A stretch of 12,612 nt of DNA from Neisseriaceae bacterium (lineage in GTDB: Bacteria; Pseudomonadota; Gammaproteobacteria; Burkholderiales; Neisseriaceae), in NCBI GenBank assembly GCA_017446355.1, contig JAFSQZ010000121.1, positions 1 through 12,612 on the forward strand, written 5' to 3'. Made by a program: the position numbers and the translations under genes. The notes under the pieces are model-generated. The model saw only the letters and a list, made by a program, of their open reading frames with translations, ran no database searches and was not told the DNA's origin. Positions 12,606 through 12,612 of the stretch are shown one piece after another (position 1 is the first letter of the stretch; every line of letters begins with the position of its first letter).

Positions 12606-12612
12606 GTGAAAT

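Noticed and set aside
1..12612. tRNA or rRNA genes
   Set aside because: No cloverleaf with a T-loop GTTCGA-type motif and acceptor pairing, and no rRNA-like conserved stretch, was seen on either strand.
1..12612. A novel defence, secretion or biosynthetic gene system
   Set aside because: All large genes are recognised housekeeping or transport genes in independent units. The two unassigned proteins (Sel1-repeat and lipoprotein) are not adjacent partners, and terminators isolate the lipoprotein gene.

Overview
The window looks like a chromosomal segment from the family Neisseriaceae, most likely Simonsiella muelleri or a close relative (Alysiella and Conchiformibius are alternatives). The main evidence is a dense scatter of 12-base DNA uptake sequences of the AGGCTGCCTGAA type (AG-simDUS dialect). 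The sequence is AT-rich by eye (not calculated). The proteins are of beta/gammaproteobacterial type, including a Neisseria-style APE1-like exonuclease III. Nothing here looks like a phage, plasmid, CRISPR array or large genomic island. The genes are mostly housekeeping; the unusual content lies between them.

Layout. Positions 1-8000 carry six minus-strand genes: the 5' part of zur (zinc-uptake repressor, cut by the window edge), trmB (tRNA m7G46 methyltransferase), parE (topoisomerase IV subunit B), secA (preprotein translocase ATPase), orn (oligoribonuclease) and an exonuclease III/AP endonuclease gene. They are not a tight operon. Gaps of 52 to 320 bases hold uptake sequences, hairpins and a terminator. 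A 160-bp element with inverted ends, resembling a MITE, abuts the end of parE and supplies the last base of its stop codon. At about 8000 there is a divergent junction, with pyrE (orotate phosphoribosyltransferase) on the plus strand. Then come a repeat-rich gap, a minus-strand membrane-anchored Sel1-repeat protein, a 400-bp AT-rich divergent promoter region, and on the plus strand an SLC13/DASS dicarboxylate transporter and a small His/Asn/Gln-rich lipoprotein. Both plus-strand genes end at strong intrinsic terminators.

Repeats. The last 440 bases and the gap at 8714-8985 share a family of REP-like hairpin repeats (head CGTCATTGCGAAG, tail GCAATCTCC). These are arranged as inverted dimers and interleaved with uptake sequences. 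One ~110-bp dimer occurs in both places in opposite orientation. Compensatory changes in the stems suggest the hairpin itself is conserved.

Functional themes are zinc homeostasis, tRNA modification, chromosome decatenation, protein export, RNA and DNA turnover, pyrimidine synthesis and C4-dicarboxylate uptake. The genes do not form one pathway, and I see no new multi-gene system. The most interesting signals are the parE-end element, the REP/uptake-sequence composite repeats, and the way uptake sequences inside genes impose the tripeptide Leu-Pro-Glu.
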